Positions 11,028 to 26,100 are shown, counted from the stretch's first letter. The stretch: DNA of 64,000 nt from Euptelea pleiosperma (GCA_035048495.1 CM068544.1:16362138-16426137); one strand, 5' to 3'. Notes: generated by a model not told the origin, from the sequence alone. Numbers and translations: made by a program.

Positions 11028-14000
11028 GTTCGTCTTTCATCATGTTATTTGTATCTTTTCCGGTTTTAGTGTATCTAGGGTTTTGATTTCCCTGTTCTTT
11101 TTTTGCTCTGTGATTCTTGGTTCTGTTTGGATTTTGGCCTTAGCGAACTGGGTTTGTTTTGAAGTGAGTGTTTCCACTTTTTTTTTGTTTTTGGGGTGGG
11201 GGGTCGTCTACTGGGGGTTCTATAGGGCTCTGTAACTTCCTTGCTTGTGTTTCGAAAGTTAAAGTCTTGGAAAGTGAGTTATAGTTTCAGAATGAGATCT
11301 TTCTCTGTCCTTTCGTACTTTTTTCAGTTTCCCTTTTTTAAGCTTACGTTGATGCTCATCTCATGTAGTTTTGTGCTCTTCTAACTTTTACGCCTTTGGA
11401 GTGTAGTTTTGTTCTCTTCTGTCTTTATGTGTGCACATAATTAGATTGAACTTGGTGTTCTGTTGAGTCATCTTTTATGCCTTTGGTGCCCTAAACTCTA
11501 AACCTGAAATGTTAAACTGGGGATAAGACATTTGTAATTGTTAAATGTTTTGTTGCTGATTTGGAGCTTCGAGTTCTGTCGGAACCCTTTTTTTTTAACA
11601 CATAATGCCTTATACCCAAGTCTTTTGAATAGACTGTGCAGAAAATTGTCAGTAGCTCAGTATTTGGGCATAATGAGTGCCATTTTATGTTTTAATCACA
11701 TTGGATTTCAAGCTTCATGTAAGAATTATCTGAAATAATTGTGTTGAATGATAAAAATGGATGAGGCAAGAAGCCTTGAACTATCTAAGGTTCTGCCATT
11801 CGGTTTTACCGTGCTGCTTTGTTTCTCTCTGTCTCTATCTCAATCTTAATTACGTGCTATATGTTGTGAGGTGAAGCTTATCTTCTCACTATCATCAGTG
11901 AAATGAAATATTTTAAGGTTATCGCTTTTTTAAATCGTGATCAAGGATTTAAATTCCGATTTTGACTAGGTTTCGGACCACATTGAAACCGAAATTTTGC
12001 CTGAAATTTCAGTGAAATTCTGGAAAAACCTCAAATGGTAAGATTAATATCAACTTATTTATAGAAAAAAATCTTTTCTTTTTTTCTCTATATTATATCC
12101 CTGAGATTAAATACATCTCAATTATGCTTAATTATCTCCTTTTCCATTAATATCTAATAGTGGGTCGAAATTTTAAAATTTGTTGAGTTTTGATTTTGGT
12201 GCAGCCCGAAACTGAAATTTCGGGTGTGTCGATTAAAAATTTAAAACCTTGATCTTGATATCCTTTGTTGTTAAGTCATGATATCATTTGCCTTTAAAAA
12301 GATCATGATAACATTTGTGGTGTGGGGAATTAGTGGCTATTATCTATTTTTTTTTTTTAACCGGCTATAATTATATTGTTAATTTTCACAAAAGGGAGTT
12401 TTCACTGATGATGTGAAGTAATGTCATCATGAATCTTGGATATTCTTCAAGTACACAGATTAAGAACTCACTGAAATTTAACTGAGAAAAAGTAATTAAT
12501 GTTCTGCAACAGAAATGGAGTCCTTTCCAACTGGTATAGGAAGCAAATCGAAGCCATGCACCAAGTTTTTCAGGTTCTAATCCTAACCTATCTATTATAT
12601 ATACATAGATATAAATGTAAATATTCTAAATGCAAATAATTTCTCCTGCAAATGCTTATAACTTCTAATAAGATTTCGTTTTACAATTTTCGCAATCAAA
12701 GATAATGTTATCAAGGCTAATGAATTGGCCATCTAAAGTTGGGGTGTGGTTTCATGCTCTAATGAAGTTAACAAAGTTTATTGAACATAGATAATCGTTG
12801 ATTTACAAGTGCAGTTGGATATAACCATTTCCCAGGCAATTTGTAGGCTCAAAATCAGTTATTTGGGTCTTGAAAGCTGTCCATTATATAACGGTTATAT
12901 TTTGAAGCATTTAGTTCAAGTAATCAGTACATATATTCTATTCGGTTAATAGGTTAAATAATATTGCATCTACTTTTCGGTTGATTAAATAATATTGCAT
13001 TTAGTTTTTGGTTTGATAGCTTTTAATTGATTAATAGAGGTGTTTAATTTCTTCACTATGCGTAAAGCCCCCAGGCCCAACTTGGTTGAGATGAGACCTC
13101 ATGTAAATTTAAAAATTCATACAATAAGATAAAATATGAGGTTGAAATTCTTGAAATTTGCTATTTTAAATCATAAAATGTCATTTTCAAATAAAAAACT
13201 GTATTTTTGTTTATTCGATTAACACTTCTACCATTTATATTTTATTAAAAAGCCACATTCATATCCCTGTGCAAAACCCCATTTTTACTAGTCGATAAGT
13301 ATGATTTCAATTCAATCTTTTCCAATTCTAAGTCTTTCCAACACTTTTTAGTCATTCTCTATAAATCACGCGTCAAGCATACAAAAGAAATGTTTATTTT
13401 TTCCGTTGAACTAGTTGTATATATGGTCTTGTTAGAAAATGAAGATTAGCGACGGTAATCTGTCTATTTTGTCGATGGAATTGTGCAGTTGGATAATGAA
13501 TATATATCCTAAAAAGCTTGATTTTTCATATTATTTTGGTCTTATGGATTATTTATGGCTGCGTCATATGGCTGTTCAACCAGTTACCTTTGGATTTGGG
13601 GGAATGGCATGTACTTAGCTTAGTTTCCTTCGGATTCATTATAAAAGACATGTTGCAAATTAAAGTTTTTTTTTTATTTAGATTTATTCTTGAAATATAA
13701 AACTTTGTATAGTTAGTACAGGCGGGATTGTGGTGGGAGTCAATTAGATCATGATTGATGCTCAACCACGATAGGGAGACGATTCTCCAAGGTATCTTGA
13801 GAGGAAAATCTAAAACAAAGGGAACTCCTGGTAGTGTTTCAATGGAAACGCCCAAATAAAAAACTTGAAGGTTGAATCTTAGTTGCTGGAACCTTTTATC
13901 CAAAGGGATTGCTCCCTTTCCTGCTTCTTAATGCAATTCAATTAGAATTAGTTGCTTTTGCACCCGATTCCTCTCTTGCTCCCACTTCCGCTTTCGCTTT

Positions 14001-17000
14001 GTGCAAGTACGGGTTGAATTTTATTTCTAAGATAAGAAAGAGCCCTCCTCCCTAAAAATGCTCAATAACAAATCTTATAAGAATAATGAAACCCTATACT
14101 AATGAATGTTCATGGACTCAGACATGGGGACTTTGTAGGGGTAGGCAGGTTTTGGATGGCGCCTTTATTGCTGATGAACTGGCTCCAAGATTAAGTCTGG
14201 AGAACCAGACACTATTTGCAAGATTGATATGGAGAAGGCTTACGACCATTTGAATTGAGATTTCTTGTTGTACTTGGCATAATGTGATTTTTTTGGCATT
14301 AAATGACGGAGTTGGATTATGGTGTGTATCTCTATTGCTTCCTTTTCCTTGTTGGTCAATGGTTTTCCTATTGGCTACTTAAGGAGCTATTTTAGGGGTT
14401 TGAGACAAGGTGATCTTATTTCCCTTTTTTAATTCTTATTTGTGGTGGAAGCTCGTAGTAGATGAAATGGGACCAAGACCACTCTCTAGTATCCCCGTCA
14501 TATGCTCTCCCTATTTTCTATTCTGGCCAATATTTTAAATTTCGTTGAAACAACTGAAATTTCAGTTTCAGGCTGGATCAAAACCTAAACAGAATGAATC
14601 TATAATTTTGGCTAACTATTAAGTTTAAATAGAAAATGAGATAATTAATACCTTTTTTCCATTAATTAATTCGTAAATTAAGATTTCCTCATCTTAGAGG
14701 GATTGCAAAGAGAGAAGATTTTGTTCCTTGGAAACTATATAAAATAAAACAGAGCACTAGTGATTTTTGGAACTCACTAAGCCTCAGGAGGACAAACTAT
14801 ATAGACCTGCATAAAACCAAAGTTTAAAAAGGCTAGTTCGGGAACTGAGGCGTTTTGTCTCAAAAATGCAAGCTACCAAGGCATAAGCCTTATTTTTTTT
14901 TTTAAAATAGTGCTTAAAAAATTCTAAAAAAAATAGTTAATTCTATAAAAATGAGAAACATATCATGTGAAAAAAAAAAACTTAAATAAGCATAAAAGTA
15001 ATTGAGGCTATAACTTTTACCTTACGAGCGACGCTGTCTGGAATACCAAAATGTTGATATCAAATCTTAAAAAATAACAAAAACAAATGCTAAACTTCCA
15101 TGCCAGATCTTTTCTACAACTATCACTACTCATGCTTCTTAGAAACCCCTCTCATCTTCTTCAATCATATTATTAAAAAAACAACAAAAACAAACCATTA
15201 AAGAAGGAAAATGATTAAATTTTACATATAGTTATGAAAAATAAGGCAAAAACCCAAAATATGGTCACATCGAGGGTTATGGTTTCGGGTTTTAACATGT
15301 ACAAGTGAGGCTATTGCCTCATGTGCACTCGAGGTTATAGCCTCAGCCTCGAGGCGAGGCGAGCCTCAAGGCGTAGCCTCAGAAAGCCTTTTTAAACAAT
15401 GCATAAAACAGACGGCATACCCTACAACCATATAGAAAAACGAAAAGAGCCAAAAAAGGCCTCAAAAGGTTGTCACAACCATGAATAAGCTTCTCCATCA
15501 AAACACAATCCTAAAAGAAACAACCTTGGAAATCTTTAAAAGAGGACCATCAATGATATAGTAAGGCTTTAATTTTTAAGATGACAGGGTGCAAGCCTTC
15601 CTATTTGTCTTCGAAGATTCGCTTGTTCCTTTTCAAATGGTCCAACAACAAGCAAAAGGAAGTAACTTCCAAAGAATGACCCGGAGCCCCAAAGGTATTA
15701 AATGGCCAATCACTGAAAAGACAAAACACTTGCATAGGAACTATTTAGTAGATATCGAATAATTTGATACAAAAATTGTCACACCATTGGTAAAGCGACA
15801 ATCAAGGTTTAAAAAGGCTAGTTTGGGTACTGAGGTGGTTTGCTTCCAAAAGGTGAGGCGTAGCCTCGAGGCAATGTTGAGGTGTAAGCCTCATTTCAAA
15901 AAAACATAAAAAAACCTGAAATTTTTTTGAAACATACCATGTGGAAAAAGTAAAATAAGTATAAAAGTAATTGAGGCTATAGTTTCAAGTTTAGGAATGA
16001 CTCAGTCAAGCTGGATCCCTAATGCTGATATCAAATTTTAAAAAACATTAATCACAACTAAATTACCAAATCTAAGCAATTTATAAGCTAAGTCCACTAA
16101 CAAAGTATAAATACTAACAAAGCAACTAACAAGATAGAGCCTTGATTTCTTGTTTGAGCTTGATAAGGTTCCTCGCAAGAAAACCATAGGAAGTGAATCA
16201 AAATCCAAGAAGTTTGAGCTCTCTGAGAAATTTTCTTAAGTGGGGAAAATTAGGATGAAAGCTTTAGATTTAGGGTTTTTCACAAAATCAAAGGTTTTAT
16301 AGAATAAAATTAAGCACTTTTAGGTCGTCTTATCATAAAAGATTATTGGGGAGGGTATTTTTGAGAAAACGAGTGGAAAAAGAAAAGAAAATAAGGGGTT
16401 ATGATTTTGGGTTTTAATGTGTAAAAGTAAGACTATAGTTTCATGTGCGCCTCAAGGCTATGACCTTAGTGGACTGAGGCTTATACCTCATAAATGACCA
16501 CCGAGGCTATTGCTTGACGTCTCGCCTTGAGGCACTCAAAACGACTTTTTTAAACCTTGGTGACAGTAAGTGGTACCACTTTGACGCAGGACATTTAACC
16601 AATACTTCCAAAAGCCATGATTGAATGGGGCATGAGATTAGATCCCTTTCTCATAACCCAGATCCAGGCTCTCGGTCGAACCCTCGTGGGTCCATTTTGC
16701 ACAGGCCACCCCACCTTGAGTGTCCCCGCAGATTGCCCCACTCGAGCCCAGTGTGAAAATGCCCTTGCATTGGGTTGTAAGGGTTTAGGGGGTTGGGTAC
16801 ATTGGGTTTTGGGAAGGGGGTAGGGTACATCTAGGGCTAGGGTTTTGATGGTTATGGATGATGGGAAATTAGGTTTGGGTTTGGGGATGAATGAAATAGG
16901 ATTAGGGTTAGGGTTTTGATGGGTATGGATGATGGGAGATTGCTAGAGTTTGGGGATGGATGGGATAGGGTTAGGGTTTTGATGGGTATGGATGATGGTT

Positions 17001-17045
17001 ACAAAATAAAGAAAACAATGGAGGGAATGAGAAGAGAATAATAGA

Positions 17046-17115
<70 letters not shown>

Positions 17116-20100
17116 CTCCCGCATCAAACCCTTGTGGCTGAAAAGAATTCGATCTCGAATTCAGATGCAAACGAATGAATTGGGCCTTTAGATAGTTAGG
17201 ACTCCTCCCTTGGCTTCATCACCAAAGCCCCTTCTGCAGGAGCAATATCATAAGGTCTTCCATCAATCGTCATCTTTGAAATACTTGGAGTAGTTGTTGA
17301 TCTTCGATGGAAGATTCAGCTCTTCCTTGCAAAACATCCACCATGCAAATTCTTTTGGAAATACTCTAAAAAAGAATGAATTTCTTCCGACTTCCAAATA
17401 ATCTTGGACTTGCACCTCTTCTTTGTTTAAACTGGTTCGTCATACTGGGGAAGCATTTTCTCCTCAAGCTTGCGACTCTTATTAACTTATACTAAAACCT
17501 CTGGAAGGTTTAGGTTACCTTTTTGTTTTCTTTTTTTCTCTAGTTTTTTTTATCTGGTTGTTCTGACACTTCTTTTTCTTATTCTTCTTGTAGTACACGT
17601 GAATGGATAATAAAAAATAAAAGATAGGAAGGTCAAGAGAGAAGAAAAGAAAGGAGAGGAGAGAAGATGGTAGGATTTTTTTTGCTTTGATACTAAATTT
17701 GATGCAAGACAAAGGGGGGTAACCTCGTTCCGAGATCGAAAAATTTCCTCAAACAAGTAGCTTTTTTTTACTAGTAAACGGGTAAAATGAGAATTGTAGA
17801 AAATGAGGGTTTTAGAAGGGGGAATGGGTTTCTGCTGTAGCCGCAGGCTATATGGGGATATATTGGGGTTGCCGTAGGGATCTGGGAGTGTTTGGGGTTG
17901 CAGTAAGGGTTTTGGTAGAGTTTAGGGTGCCGCAGGGAGAAGTGGTGCAAGGGGGGTTACTATTCACGGTACTGCTTATGCGGAATTATTCATGCAGTAT
18001 TGTTAACGTGACACTATTTACATGGCACTATTCACAAGGTACTATTAGGGTTGCGGCTAGGGTTTAGGTAGATGGGTGGGTACGATTAGGGTTTCTGGGG
18101 TCAAAATTGATCCTAAACAAAGAAAATAATGGATAAGAGAATAGGGGAAGAAGAGAGGAGAGAGATAGAGAAGTACCTTCGGATTCACACCATAAGAGAG
18201 ATTTCTCAAAGGAGAGTTTAATTCTTCATTCATAAGTCATGATGAAAAATTACGTCATAGTTTGCTTAAATACTAACTGAAATAACCACCCTAATCTAAT
18301 ATCAGCCATCCAATATATCTAATGGCCCAAATAAAATACTACAGCTTAACCAACTAAGCAAAATTATACGAGCCCCATAACTTTGATTATTTTGCATAGA
18401 CACCCAAAAGACTAGAGTGATTAGGTTAAAAAGGATGGGAAGAAAGTTGAGAAGGGCATGAATTGAGATAGTAATAGTAAGAAAATATATGAAGATATGC
18501 ATTAATTGAAGATATGTCCCTAGATAGATTAGAGTAGTGGAACGGTGTTCATGCAGTAGACCCAAATAGTTGGGATAAGGCTTTGTTGATTGATTGGCTA
18601 AAAGATTTATTGGAGCTCTTGACATGTTGAACTGTGAGGGATGCATTTCAAACGATATGCATTTGTATATAGATGTCAAATAACTTATTCTTGATTGACT
18701 AGAACTAAGAGAGCTCTTGACATGTTGAACTGTGAGGGTTTCAAATGATATGCATTTGTATATAGATGTCGAAGAACTTATTCTTGATTGACTAGAACTA
18801 TGAGAGCTCTCGACATGTTGAATAGTGAGGGATACGTTTCAGAAGATATACATTTTTATAGATGTCAAATAGCTTCTTCTCATTGAGATGGATGAGTGGA
18901 AAAATTAGGAAACATAAAATCAGAAGAAACATGTAAATTCGAGGAATCCTATCCCCAATAAGAAATAAAATAAGAGAAAGTCGAGATGGTTTGGGCATGT
19001 ACAACGAAGATTAACAACGGCACCAATGAGTGCTTTGGTACAAGTTGATGGCCATAAAGGGAGAGGAAGATTGGAAATGACATGGAGTGAGGTGGGGTCG
19101 TATGACGAGATAAGATTTATGTTGCTGATAGTTAGGATAAGGTATTGGTGATGATGATGATGATGATGCTACGTGCGTGCGTTATTCCCTATTTTTTAAT
19201 ATCTCAATTATCCCATACGGTAGAGATTTATTAACTATCTTCTGCCATATATGCAAGGCATGACTCAACTATGTGTAGTTTGTACTTCCCAAATCTACGT
19301 GGTCAGACCTATCCATTGATCAGTCTGTTATATCGTCGTGAGCAAGGTTCTAAACTTCGACTTCGCCTTAAACTTCGGCCAGTTAAAATTCGAAATTAAT
19401 TTAGGGAAGTTCAATTCGATTCAGGGAATTTCTGTAAAAATTTGCTAACTTCAAGAAGTTTGGAGAATTTTTGTCAAAACGTTGGGAAAACACACTGATT
19501 TTTAAGGACATGATAAAACAAGCATGATAGAACACTTATAACACATTATATCATAAAAAATCTATTTAGAGCAACCTAAGCAAGATTAATATCGTTTCTC
19601 ATATTGATGCAAGTATTTAAAGTATTGAGATTTTTTTTAAGATGAGTTATAAGTGTTTCGCTGTGCTTGTTTTATCATATTCATAAAAGTCAGTATATTT
19701 TATCATGCTCGTTTTACAATATTCGGCTAATTTCTCGGAGTTTAGCCTTTTTACTACAAAAAGTTGCAAAAATTTGTGTTGTATCTTAGTATTTGCTTAA
19801 AAAAAGAATCTCAATACTTTTAATACTTGCGTCAATATGAGTGAAATGGTATTAATCTTGCTTAGGCTGCTCTAAATGGTTGTTTTAATGATATAATGAG
19901 TTATAAGTATTTATCATATCTTTAAAAATCAGTGTTTTACTAACGTTTTGGCAAAAATTCTCAAAACTTCTCTAAATCGGTGAATTAATTCAGCGAATTT
20001 TTGTATTGAAAAAGGCTAAACTTCGAAAAGTTAGCCGAATTTTGTCGAATTAAGTGAATTAATTCGGCGAATGTTTGGCGAGTTTTGTAATTTTTTTCTG

Positions 20101-23100
20101 CATGTACACTTTAATTCGGTGATTCAAAATTCGGCGAATTTCGGTCGAATTCTAAAACCATGATCGTGAGTTATGTAGTTGATAATCAGTACCAAACTCA
20201 AATGATTTGTCGATTTATTTAGTATATAGATATGCAAGAAACTTAATTACATTAGAGCCATAATTATATAAAGGAACCATATTGCTCGTCTTGAGATTGA
20301 CGGGACCGTGTTGGACGATGAGGAGAGCATCATGAAAGGTGTGGTGGACTTCTATTCCGGGTTGTATACGGAGGCTGCGACAATGAGACCGCTTTTGGAT
20401 GGACTTCATGTCGATAGGATCAGCCCAGAAGATAGATACTGGGTGGAAAGGCCTTTTACGGAAGACGAGATCCGAAATTCTATAGTTGAGCTAGTCGGAG
20501 ATAAAGCCCTGGGGTCGGATGGTTTTACCATAGCCGCCTTCAAAGAATGTTGGGATGTGGTGGGTGAGGATTTGATGAAGGCAGTCAAGGATTTTTTTGA
20601 TGAAGGCTATGTAGACTATACATCTAATAGCACCTTTATCGTTCTTGTTCCTAAGAAACAGGGGGTCGAGGATATTAAATGATTTAGACCCATCAGCTTG
20701 GTGGGAAGTGTGTACAAAATCCTAGCCAACGCTCTAGCTTCCAGAATACGCAGGGCGTTGGCGTCAGTTATTTCCCCCTTGCAAGGTGCCTTTGTGAAAG
20801 GGAGACATTCTAGATGGGGTCCTTCTCGCCAACGAGTGCATCGACTCCAGGAGCAAGGCATGGCTTCCAGGGATTGTTTGCAAAATTGATATGGAGAAGG
20901 CTTACGATCATGGAAGCTAGAGATTTGTGGATTATATGTTGGAGAGGATGGGCTTCAGGTCAAAATGGAGAAGTTGGATTGGTAAGTGTATCTCATTGGC
21001 CTCCTCCATCCTTGTTAACGGAACGACGGCTGGGTGCTTCAGAAGTACCAGGGGTTTGACACAAGGAGACCCTTTATCTCCGTATTTATTTATTGTGGTG
21101 GCGGAAGCTCTTGGAAGATTGATTAACAGGGCGGCGGAGATTGGGGCTATTAATGGTTTTGAGGTTGGAGCAGGCATCGAGGCTATCTCTCATCTTTAGT
21201 TTGCAGACGACAACTTGATTTTCCTAGGGGATTCCCTGTCCCAGTTGCGATTTTTGAGAGGAGTTCTAGTTTGTTTTGAAGAGGCTTCTGGTCTTAGGAT
21301 TAATATGGCCAAAAGCATGATTTACGGGATGGGGGATGTCACTAATAGGGGGAGCTTGCGGATATTTTGGAGTGCGGGGAAGGTAGCTTGCCTACTTCGT
21401 ATCTCGGTCTTCCTCTGGGACTCTGTCCAGGAGAGATTCGGCAACAAGCTTGCTCTTTGGAAATCTGAGTACCTTTCCAAAGTAGGTAAATTGGTTCTTC
21501 TGAAATATTGTCTTTCCAGCCTGCCTCTATATAATGTCTTTATTTTCTATACCTAGAAGTGTGGTGAAGGCCTTAGAAAAGACCATGGGGAAACTTTTTA
21601 TGGCATGATTGAGATGGGACGTGTAAGTTTCATTTGGTGTATTGGAAAGTTGTGTAGGGATCAAGAGTTTGTATGAGATGAATGTGGCTCTTCTGCGAAA
21701 ATGGCTATGAAGGTTTGGGGAAGAGTTATCCAGCTTATGGAGAAAGGCTCTAGCCAACAAGTATGGGGTGAGAGAGTTCGATTGGGATGGGAGATTTGTT
21801 CTTGCTTCTTACGGATGTAGCGTATGGAAGGGGATCATGAAGATATTTGAGAAGTTTGCCATGGGGGTTTCCTATAAGGCGGGAATTGGTGATAGAGTTC
21901 GATTCTAGGAGGACTGATGGTGTGGTGAGAACCCTCTCAGGGTAGACTTCCCCGAGCTCTACACTATTTATGACAAAAGGAATAGTGTGATTTTGGAGTG
22001 TTCAGTCCATGTAGGTGAGAATATGACGTAGAATTTTGGATTCAGGAGGGGCTTGAACGATTGGGAGATAGATGCAGCATCATGATTGATCACTCGGCTT
22101 CAGGACTGCCAAATATCTCTTCCAGACCGGATAGTCGTCTATGGAGATGGTCGAAAGATGGCAGATTCTCGGTCTGTTCTTTTTACAAAGTTTTACTTTC
22201 TCATCTAGAGATTCGATTCCTGGTTACTTTTGTTTGGGGCACCAAGGTGTCTTCCAAGATTGCTTTTTTCTATTGGGTGGTCATATTAGATAAAATTCTC
22301 ACCGTGGACCGATAGCCCGTAGGATTATCATCGTGGATTTTTGCTCTTTGTGCAAGAATAACGGGGAATCCATGAATCATCTTTCCATTCATTGCCCAGT
22401 GGCTAGGGCGGTTTGAAAAACTTTCCTCATAGAGTTTGGAATGATATGGGTGTTCCCTCTCTCTTATGCATCTCACTACTAGTTGGGCTACACCATCCTT
22501 CTCCACTAGAGGCCGTATACTATGGCGCATGCTTTCTTTTGCCATATGTTGGGGTTTGTGACAAGAACGTAACCTTCGGGTGTTTGAGGTCAGTGAGACA
22601 TCTGAGGAGATCATCGTCCTCAACATAAAGGGCCTAATGTTCCTATGGTCGAAAGTCTTTAAGGAGTGCCGTGGGCTGTTATTTGAGGATTTTGTCTTTT
22701 GATGGGACTCGATTTGTCGCTCTGATTTTGTGTATCTTGGGTTTTTCTGGTTTCCCTCTAACTTTGTTTGTTCCTTTTTGTTGTTGTTTCTGTTTTTTCC
22801 TTTCGTAGGTCATCTCGACCTCTTAGCCTTTTGTATAGTTTTTTTGCTTAATAAATTACACTTGTCAAAAAAAATTTTCATAATCCAGGCAAAATAAATA
22901 TGATAGTATGTTACATGGGATAATATTTGAGGTGATCATTGTTAAAGAGGAATCATTTATTGATTTACCATAGAAATTCATGTGATTTTTAAGAAACCTG
23001 GCTTAATGGTAGAGATGGCTTTAGACATGATTGAATGGAGGAACAAGACTCGTACAGCTGACTCCATACCGTTGGGAAAAGGCTTATGATGATGATGATG

Positions 23101-26100
23101 ATGACGATTCATGTGATTTTAGATGCTAAGGTGGATCAGAGTAGAGATCTCATGGAGACTAAATTAGTTTTTAAAATTGATATTCTTATATATAGTTGTT
23201 AAGAGGGTATTGCATTAGTGCCATAATTAAATAACGTAATTAAAATAAAACTGCTTACCTCGAATCCTAGTAATGCAGCCCATAGTAGTAGGTCGTCTAA
23301 ATTAAGTGGTCATTAAGTCATCTGAATCCATGATGAATAGGCACCAGGAAAAGAGTTCTGCATCTTTAAATCCCATCAAACCCTAAAAGTTAAACAATCA
23401 TCTTCCAAGATGCAAAACATTTTGCTCAAGTATTTGATTTGAAAGTCTTAAATGAGTTATGACAGTTCTTAAGATTTACAATAGCTATGTCATGACTTTT
23501 CTAAAGATTGTGAAAACGTTTTATGCATGAGGACTGTTAGAAGTCTAGCTATGGAGTTGTTGACTTGATTTAGGTGTATTCTAGTCATTTTTATAATTAG
23601 GTTTAAGCTGTTTTAGATGGATGGTTCAGATTAGTTTCTTATGCCTTACAGTAGCTTTTAGGATTTATATTCTTATATATAAGGGCTATTTTGCTTTACC
23701 CCCTTACTTTATTGATGCAATTTGCACCTCACCCAATGTTTTCAAATATTTGCATCTCACCTTTGACCATGGTCAACGTCGTTGACCTTAGAGTGGATTT
23801 CAATGATGAAGAATCGGCGGTTCATTTTAAATGACTATTAATGACCCTGAGTGAGATGCAAATATTTTAAAAATATTGGGTGCGATGCAAATTGCATCAA
23901 TAAAGTAAGGGGGGACCGTAGGTGGACCTACAGACCATAAATTAATCTGATTGTTAATTTTTAAGCATTGGATTAGAGTCGTTTTCCTGGGTTGATTTTA
24001 TCCGTAGAATTTGAGCATTATTTGGGGTACAAAGATCCAATGGTTTGAAATCACTAATCAGGCTGATATTTAGTATGTAGCTCCACCTAGCGATGGGCCC
24101 AACATCGGTATGGTTAGTGACCTCTAAATTGTGATCCCTCGATATCATTGATGAGGGACATTGGAGTGCTTATCCTCAAAAAAAGGTTTTGAGCTCACAA
24201 TCCTAAAAAAAAGAACTTCAAAAAAAAATTTGAAAAATAAAAATAAAAAGGATTTTTTGCTTGTCCCCCTCTTTATTGATGGAATTTGCATCGCACCCAG
24301 TATTTTTAAAATATTTGCGTCTCACCCAAGGTCAATATAGTCATTTAAAAAATATGGGATGTCCATCCGGACTGTCTATGGTCAACAATGTTGACCATGG
24401 TCAAAGGGTGAGACGCAAATATTTTAAAAACATTGGGTGAGATGCAAATTGCATCAATAAAGTAAGGGGGTAAAGCAAAAACGCCCTATATATAATTGTT
24501 AAGAGGGTATTGTAAAGGGAACTTTTGAATTATTGATGAATGAAGATTTGCCTCTGGGATTTTTAGTTTCTTTTAAAACTTTTAGGTTACTTGGATTGGC
24601 ACCCTGTAGGAGTTTTTAATTCTGGTTTCCTTCAAGAGACCTAGGGTTTTGACAGTGATTAGCGTAATATTTGCCAATCATTCCTAGCTGTGTAATAGGG
24701 ATTTTCCCTGCATCACCTAGACACCTTAGTCAAATGTGAAGTTCTTTCTCAAAAAATTTCCTTTTTCCAATTTTTGAACTTTCCTCTTTTCAAGTTTTAG
24801 GGTCTTGTAACATTCTCTGTGATGGTTCATATCTTTTATATAAGATTCAATGTGTTATTAGGGAGAAATTTATTTATTTTTTCTTCAAAACTTTCCTTTG
24901 ATCTTTATGGATTACAGTAGCTAGGGACCTAGCTCCATACCAATAATTTGTAGAAGTCAAACCTGTGAACAGATGCTGCTGCATCTCTTTATTGCTTTTT
25001 TGTGCAACTTTCAACCTATATTTGATATTGGTAAAGTCCTTTGATCTTTATGGATTACAGTAGTTTTAGATCACATGCTTAAGCTTGAAAACTTATCAAG
25101 ATACAATGAAGGTGTTGACAACCACTTACTCTAAAAGCTTAAGCTATTAGAGGGTGGTGTAACAGTATATATCAAAGAGTCCACGGATCTAACACAGGCG
25201 GAGTGCTGGCTACACAGCCAAACAACACACTCCAACAACACCCCCATTCAGCACTTTGCTGGGGATTGGAACCCGCGGCCAATTGGGACCTCCCTGGTCT
25301 GATACCATGTTGACAACCACTTTACTCTAAAAGCTTAAGCTGTTAGAGGGAGGTGAAACAATGTATACCAAAGGGTCCACAGGCGGAGAGCTGGCCACAC
25401 AGCCAAACAACACACCCAATAGCTGGGTGGTTCAGCTATTGGCTGGTACAGGTCGGGTCGGGTCGGGTCAAGTTCAACCTGGCACTTGTGAACTCAATCT
25501 GTACCTGACTCTCTTGAACAGGTGGTTTGCCCGGTCAGGTCAAGGATTGCCACCCCTAATCTGTACTACCAAGCAAATTATCCAAGTGGGCTGTTTTTCC
25601 TTTTTCTACCCCCTGATTACATCAAACCCAGGAGAAAATCTGACTTCCATCTTTTTTTTCCATTCTAACTGTGCCTTGAGTTGCCACAATTTTCAGATTT
25701 GGCTGAAACTTTCCTATTTTCCCACTACAATCATGCTCGTGCACATGCATATGTATAATCTAATTGAAAGGCTTTTACAATTCTTCTGTACACGTCTCGT
25801 TTTTAAAACAAATTTTTTCTTTTTTGAATCATTGATATTTATAAACAGTGGAAGTTACTAGGTTATTTGCGTATTTTATCAATGATTTGCTAGTTTAGAT
25901 TAGGATAAGTTGCACATGTACCTAGAGACCTTGCCAACTGTTTTTTCCTCTTGTTTTTTTCAAAAAAAGGGGTTAGATTTCCTAGGTAGCCTGTGACTTA
26001 TTCCACGTTTCAGAATCTAATTTGTGTTGGTCGCTTTAAGTGTCCAAGGACTGGTGACCCTATAACAACCCTTGGGATTAAACTGCTTCTCATTATGTTA

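Noticed and set aside
16830..17000. Interstitial telomere
   Set aside because: TTAGGG words occur only once or twice per 64-70-bp unit and the plant repeat TTTAGGG is not in tandem. It is a minisatellite.
18302..19004. Minus-strand frames of 125 and 68 codons
   Set aside because: The plus strand of this interval carries RTE-type 3' ends. The minus frames have no family features.
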